From the NCBI GenBank assembly GCA_002794775.1, contig NBAY01000082.1, forward strand, positions 62,001 to 126,000: 64,000 nucleotides of DNA, written 5' to 3'. The stretch is from Porodaedalea pini. Its lineage: Eukaryota > Basidiomycota > Agaricomycetes > Hymenochaetales > Hymenochaetaceae. The translations under genes and the position numbers were made by a program. This document shows positions 58,401 through 64,000 of this stretch, piece by piece. Within the stretch, counting starts at the first letter, position 1. Each line of letters begins with the position of its first letter. The notes under the pieces were generated by a model. It made no database searches. It was given only the letters and a program-made list of their open reading frames with translations, and was not told the origin of the DNA.

Positions 58401-61400
58401 AGACGCAGACGCAGACGCAGACGCAGGTGGCGAGAGCGAGGCCGTCTCCGTTGAAGGAAAGACATGAGGACGAGTCGGCGCTTGCGACTGATTCTGACTT
58501 GGACGAGGATGTGGAGGAGGATGCGGACGAGGCGTTCTACGACGTGGCCAGTAGCCAAGAGCTTAATAAACCGCGCGCTGCGTCCGCCTCGCCCCCCGCC
58601 GTACCCCCGAAACCCACTCCATCGTCACCGGTGCCAATCCCTGTCCGCGCGTCTCTTGCTAGTGAAACGACGCAGACGACACAAAGCAGCGCGCCGTCTT
58701 CTCTGCTCGCAGCCGGCCGCCCGACAGACTTGTCGGGCGGCGGTGATCGCGCTTCCCAGCAGTTCGGCACGATGCGCACGGCGACGACAGTCGCGACCTC
58801 CGTCGCACTTTCTGAGAACTACCGCGCGGACATTAGTGCGCATGGCTCTGCGTCGGAGGCGATGTCACTCTGGGACGAGCTCACGTCGGGCAGCGCGCAT
58901 TCTTCCGGCTTCGTTGCTCCGCCACTGCTGAAGAAACCACAGCTGCGCGACCGCCGGCCGAGCGAAGCCGCGATCAACGACCTCACGCGCGTCGCGGAGG
59001 AGGCGGAAGAAGGGACACTGCACGGTGGCACGAGCGGGAGCGGGAGCGGTGGGGCAGCGGATGAGAAACGACGGCCGCAGGCGATTCAGCTCGGGAAGGG
59101 AAAGTGGCCGGAGGACTTCGTGCAGGCGTTCAAACCGAGTTCATCTCCGCGCCCTATTGCGTACCACCGCGCCGAAGCCGAGCGCGCGCTTTCCTCAAGT
59201 CCGCTTGCAGCATCGCCGCCGCGACTCCCCTCGCACCTCCTCACAAACGCGCAGGGCAACGACAGCGCAGAGTCCCTCCCGCAGCTCGCGCCGCGCCGGC
59301 CCCTGCACCGTCCGCGACACAGCCTCGACGCGCCCGTGCTGCGTCCGAAGGATCCGGCCTTCGGGCGAGAGCGCGAGACGAGCCCCACGCCCGAAGGGAC
59401 AGCGATCCCGCGCATCGTGCCGCGGCGGAGCGACTCCGCGAATCGCCATGGCGTGTATATCCCACGCAGCGACAGCACGTCGCCAAGCCCGTCACCCGAG
59501 GCGTCGGCCAGCACGCGCGTGCCCTTCCCGCGCGCCATCTCTGGCGAACACCTGGCTGCCGCATCGGCGGCGCCAGGCGCGAGCGGGGCGGAGATGTCTG
59601 CGACGGCGGCGGCAGCATCGGCCGCGCAGCAGAGCCGCTTCTCGCGGGGACGCTTTCAGTCAGAAGTGGATGCGGGTTCGCGCCGCCGGCCGCGCCCGAA
59701 CTCGTACGACGAGCTCGGCGCGAAGCCGCACCGCTCGCGCATTGAGAGCATGGTGAGCATTGGCGGGGCATCAAGCAGCAACTTCAGCGCGAGTGATATT
59801 CGGAGTTCTATGGATGGGAGTGCTATGCGGAAGACGCTAATCATTCGGGACGAGGGGAAGCCGAGCACGCATTTCGTAAGTTCCCCCGTTCTTATTGTTC
59901 TTTTGTCATATTTCGTGGATGGGGCTAATGAATAATTAAGCAACTCGGAAATTGCATTGGACGCGGACAATTTGGGTCCGTGTATCGCGCTTTGAATCTG
60001 AATACCGGACAGATGGTGGCAGTCAAGAGGATCCGTTTGGAAGGACTTTCGGAGGACGACGTGAAGCAGCTCATGCGGGAGGTGGATGTGGTCAAGAGCC
60101 TTTCACATCCCAGCATTGTTAAATACGAGGGCATGTCCAGGGACAGCGACACGCTAAACATCGTCCTCGAGTAAGTACGGTTTAACGTTTAGGCTAGCTT
60201 TTACTATTATTACTTCACATCCCTCCTTCCATTGTACACTAAACTGACATTAATTTTGATGAACCAGATACGCTGAGAATGGATCGCTTGGACAGACTCT
60301 GAAGGCCTTTGGGAAGCTGAATGAGAAACTCGTCGCGACGTATGTGATCAAGATCTTGGAGGGCTTGGACTACCTGCACCGCAACGACGTCGTGCACTGC
60401 GACCTCAAGGCAGCGAACATCCTCACCACGAAGACCGGAAATGTTAAGCTATCCGACTTTGGTGTATCGCTTAACTTGCGCAAGGTTGGCCGCGACCACA
60501 AGTCGGATGTTACGGGCACCCCGAACTGGAGTAAGTTGCTCGTTGTAAATGAGCTATTGTGCGGTTCTCATACTATTTGTTCTTAGTGGCGCCTGAAGTT
60601 ATAGAACTGAAGGGTGCGTCTCGCGCAAGTGATATTTGGTCGCTTGGATGCACAGTCATCGAGCTCCTAACTGGCCGACCTCCGTACGCCGAGATCCCGA
60701 ACGGCATGTCTGGTAAGTACTTCTTCACATCTCAAGATCTGTGTGCATATTCTAACGAAACAAACACGCGTCCGACAGTGATGTATCGCATCGTGGACGA
60801 TCCCATGCCACCGATCCCTGACGACTGGTCCCCCTCGCTGAAGGACTTTCTGCAGCAGTGCTTCCAGCGCGAGCCGGCGGATCGGCCAAGCGCGGAGGGC
60901 CTCAGCGAGCACGACTGGCTGAAGGAGCACTGCGAGGTCCACAAGGTGTTGCGCCCGAAGGATAGCATTCCGTTCCTCCGACGTGTCAGCCAGGACTTGC
61001 CGCGGCCGGATGTGGTGCGGTTCTTGGGTGTTGGTGACGGGCCGCGTTCGGACTCGCGTGCGTCGTCTGATCCGCCTCGTCGTTCGGAGGATAGGTCGGC
61101 GTCGCCTGTTACCCCGGGTCTGCCTGGTTCGCCGCCGAAGAAAAGGTTGTCGACGGGTCCGACGACACCCAAGAGTTTGGAGAATGATGTGTCTGCTGCT
61201 CGCGAGCATTCATTTGTCAAAACAGCATTCGGCAAGCGTAAGTTGATTTCACGAAATGAGCACTCCTATATATTTATATATTGATACACTTGCACTTAGC
61301 CCTCCTTTGCCGCGTGTGCATGCAGTCTGTAAAGAAGCACGCCGTCGTATGTGAAGAATGCAGCCTCATTGCGCACGCCCGCTGCGCAGCCACCGCACCG

Positions 61401-62306
61401 CCGACCTGCGGTATCCGTACTCAGCTTCTGCAATTCGCAAATTACTCCCCAGGTCCAGACTCACCCAACGCACTGGAGATCTTCAAGCAGTTGACGCCGT
61501 CCGGAAGCCCCGTCCCCGATTCCGTTCTCGCCTCCCACTACGCGCATACACCCACCCCAGAGGCGCCGCCCCCGACGGCATTCAGGATGTTCAATGCCTT
61601 CCGACGCTCCCGCTCGTCGCTTACAGTTGATCAAGACCGAACCCGCAAGCGAACGCTTTCAATGTCGCAGACATCGGGTGAAGGCTCGAGCGAGTCCGTT
61701 CTCGCCTCGCATGCGTCGGGCCCGGCGAGCCCCCGTCCGACGCGGCCTGCCGTCCTCATGAAGCCTGCACATGCACGTCCTATCTCGACGTCGAGCGAGA
61801 ACACGGCGCCGAATCGTGGGAGCCAGCGTAGTGCAGAGACGGCGGGCAGTGTGGACCTGTCCGACGACTCGTATTCCCAGGCGCATTCGCATTCGCATTC
61901 GCACTCACACTCACAGTCGACGTCATACACGTATTCACGCAGTCATTCTGCTCTGCCATCTCCATCACAGGTACTTGCGCGCTCTCGCTCGCGGGGACGC
62001 AGCGGGACGAGTGGCGCTGCGACTCCGTTGGGCGTGGGCTCGGACGGCGAGACGGAGACGGAGGCAGATGCAGGTACGCGGTACGCGCCAAGCCGGCTCT
62101 CCATGGCCGCCTCCGCAGCAGATTCGGTTGACCCGCGACGGGCATCTGTGCTCGCCGCGCCGAGCGTCGGCGGCTCGTACGACGACCACGAAGACGACGA
62201 GCTGGAGCGGCGTGCGGTGGAGCGTGCGTGGCGGCTGAGGTCGCGGCGGCACGAGACGCGTCCGACCGCCGGAGGAGAGAAGGAAAAGGGCTGCGTGCTG
62301 CAATGA
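55423..62306 (+). CDS. Cdc7/SepH (Cdc15-class) septation kinase with CH and C1 domains, 2,156 aa
   Basis: Ser/Thr kinase of the STE11/Cdc15 class that acts in the septation/mitotic-exit network. Exons: 55423-57698, 57766-59875, 59941-60170, 60268-60530, 60587-60712, 60779-61237, 61300-62306 (6,471 nt, in frame). Residues 1-730 are low complexity (Ser/Pro, RE/RD repeats, a Q run). About 735-850 is calponin-homology-like (WTPEVWDECEARLRLL, DGYVLCQLVNKLRPGTIPRV, NATKFLAAAAGVFGIPASEL). Another disordered stretch follows. The kinase starts at about 1463: GRGQFGSVY, AVKRI, HCDLKAANIL (HCD rather than HRD), SDFGVSL, GTPNWMAPEVIELKGASRAS. At about 1811-1860 lies a C1-type zinc domain (H, then CRVC, CEEC, HARC and a final C). 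The tail is Ser-rich with an HSHSHSHS run. The splice joins tie CH and kinase into one gene. Confidence 0.9.
61884..61918 (+). repeat. (CATTCG/CACTCA)n coding repeat
   Basis: A hexamer tract inside the last kinase exon that encodes an alternating His-Ser run of about ten residues. Confidence 0.85.
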
Positions 62307-63227
62307 ACTTTTTGAACGGCGTCCTGTCTTGACCCTAGATCCTCCATTCATCGACTCGGTCTTCAGTATCTTTACGATCAGCTCTTCCCCAAGTAACAAA
62401 AGGCCCACGAGACTCTCGTTGTATTGTATAATATTAATCCCCATCGCATCTCTTGCATCGTACATACGCACCTGTAGCACCACTCAGCCAGCGCCATCAT
62501 CATTTCATGACATCCCATACACGCAGACGTCATTCTTCTGCTTTTCCTCTAGTTTCTAAAATTTAATGTTTATCCTCACCGCTGTCGTCTCTCCTTTCCC
62601 GATCTCTTTCTTTGTTTCGTTCACCATCCTGTCCTTTTTCCACTCAAGCCTTATCCTCTCGGCCCCCGCGTGGTAGTAATAGCCTGTGTCCCGTCCATCT
62701 CTTTTCTTGATAGACAATGCCTTGTTCTCGTCCTCGTCCTCATTCTTTTTTTCCTTCATCAAATCAAAAGGACCTTGTCTCTGTCCTGCGTTTCATTTGC
62801 ACATGCACCCCCTTCCCTTCATTACGTCTCGACTCCGGATCGGTGATCAATAAACGCACTTGTTTTCATCGTGTATATACGTAGCACTAGTACTCGTTTC
62901 TGTTTCAACTGTGAGTATCGGAAGGCTAATGGCACAGAAAAATGGAGTCGGAACGGAGTAAGAGCAGGCAGCGAGGGAGTCTATGGGTCTGGAAAGGAAA
63001 GGAAGGCGAAGAGAGAGGCCAATGAAGAGACTGCTGGTACAAGATGCGAAGGAATCGGGTGGGGCATGATGAACGGGATGAGTATGGATGGAAATTGTAC
63101 AAGATGGCGAGAGCATACGGACGGGTTATGAATAATACAAAGGAATATGTTACCAATGATTTGCAAATTTGTATGGACTTTTATGACAAAGTCAGAGGGA
63201 CAAAGGATAAGCCGGAGACAGGTGGGA
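62307..63227. other. Intergenic between convergent genes
   Basis: About 920 bases between the kinase stop and the stop of the minus-strand partial gene. AT-richer and pyrimidine-rich, with no supported gene, repeat or RNA. Confidence 0.5.
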
Positions 63228-64000
63228 CTATGAGATCAACTTGTCGCCCCAGACAAGCCGATGCCGGTAAGCTCGATACGCGCCATCCAGCGCACCGCCA
63301 AGCTGCCAACACAGCACGACGAAGCACAGGACAAGGACCAGGCGGGTGAGCGCGGCGTCGCGCGGTGCGACGGGTGCGCTGCGCGAGAACGCGACGCGCA
63401 CGAGCTTGTCCTGCGGTGGCGTGTGCTTCCACTCGAGCTCGGCGGTGAGCGCCTGCGCCTTGCTGCGCCCGGAGTCGTACGCGGCGCGGATCGAGCGCAC
63501 GTGCGACCGCAGTTCGGGGAGCCGTTCTTGCAGGGCGCTGAGGGAGACCATGGAGCCGTCGAGCTCACGGTAGATGTGCGGGATGTGCTGTACAAGGGCG
63601 CGGTCGACGCGTTGGCGGTTTGCCTGGATTGATTTTTTTCTAATATTATAGGGTTTTCTGACTTCGACAAAGAGGGCGTACCTCTATGCTGCCTAGTGCC
63701 TCGACGAGCAAATTGTGCACCGCACGCGAATTGCTCAACGCACTCGCGAGTTCAGCCTGTCGAGTCGACGTGAATTCACATGCAAAGAGAAAAACAACAG
63801 AAGCACAGCAACACACCTCAAAGTCCCGGATCTGGCACTCATGCTTGACACCCCAGTTCACAGCCGCTTGAGCAGTAGACTCCAGTTTGCTAATAGAATA
63901 GAAACAGTAGGATGAGTGTTCGTCGTTGTCGTTGTTGTGGGTCAAGCTGTGGGGTCAAGCAAGGAGCGTTCGGCCTTCTAGGCCGACGCCCCGCCTCTGC
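63228..64000 (-). CDS. Coiled-coil protein with C-terminal membrane segment (partial, 5' end outside window)
   Basis: Visible exons (minus): 63889-63817, 63756-63682, 63623-63228, stop TAG at 63228-63230; the upstream part runs off the window. Sequence features: ESTAQAAVNWGVKHECQIRD, then SALSNSRAVHNLLVEALG and ANRQRVDRALVQHIPHIYRE. An amphipathic helical stretch (ALQERLPELRSHVRSIRAAY) follows. A hydrophobic segment, LTRLVLVLCFVVLCWQLGG, lies about 40 residues from the end. That gives a tail-anchored-like topology with a short polar C-terminus (RLVWGDKLIS). I do not recognise the family. Introns of 58 and 60 bases with GT-AG ends support the model. Confidence 0.65.

Overview
The window is nuclear DNA of a filamentous basidiomycete, most likely an Agaricomycete of the Polyporales type. 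Nearly every gene is split by many introns of about 47-75 bases with GT-AG ends. The proteins (Ncs6, Paf1, Erg4, Yvc1, a SepH/Cdc7-type kinase, Bye1) are fungal. A cytochrome P450 of the basidiomycete kind and a fungal MLKL/HeLo-like N-terminal domain support the placement. I checked joined exon lengths for reading frame by hand. P450, NCS6, tRNase Z, Paf1, the CRAL-TRIO protein, NASP, PRO2, AP180, ERG4, MVP1, YVC1, the Bye1-like gene and the kinase all close in frame.

Layout. 1-5.0 kb: the tail of an unrecognised gene, an 11-exon P450 and the tRNA thiolase NCS6. 5.3-10.45 kb: a transposon-rich patch with three near-identical 840-850 bp foldback elements, one 682 bp Harbinger-like MITE, and minus-strand remnants that may be a broken F-box-like gene. 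10.6-14.1 kb (minus strand): tRNase Z and Paf1. 14.15-22.15 kb: a decayed LINE of Tad1/I type, itself hit by a 416 bp solo LTR and a 1.4 kb TG...CA element. It sits in what was probably the shared upstream region of Paf1 and an SFH5-like lipid-transfer gene. 22.4-30 kb: the SFH5-like gene, a low-complexity hypothetical gene, the histone chaperone NASP, and PRO2. 30-36.2 kb: an AP180/CALM endocytic adaptor divergent from an MLKL-NTD-like gene. 36.5-49.8 kb: ERG4, MVP1, a 25-exon YVC1 channel and a Bye1/PHF3-like gene. 49.8-55.4 kb: 5.6 kb without a convincing gene. 55.4-62.3 kb: a 2,156-residue kinase combining a calponin-homology region, a SepH-like kinase and a C1 zinc domain. The window ends inside a minus-strand coiled-coil/membrane protein gene.

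Most genes are housekeeping and unrelated in pathway. Loose functional groupings are transcription and chromatin (Paf1, Bye1-like, NASP), tRNA maturation (NCS6, tRNase Z), and membrane lipid and traffic (SFH5-like, AP180, MVP1, ERG4, YVC1). I saw no tRNA, rRNA or CRISPR array. The points I rate most interesting are the CH-kinase-C1 architecture, the microexon-rich YVC1 gene, the 1.4 kb element that looks like a solo LTR with an ORF in its U3, the foldback family, and an RGG tail lying one frame away from the Bye1-like stop.
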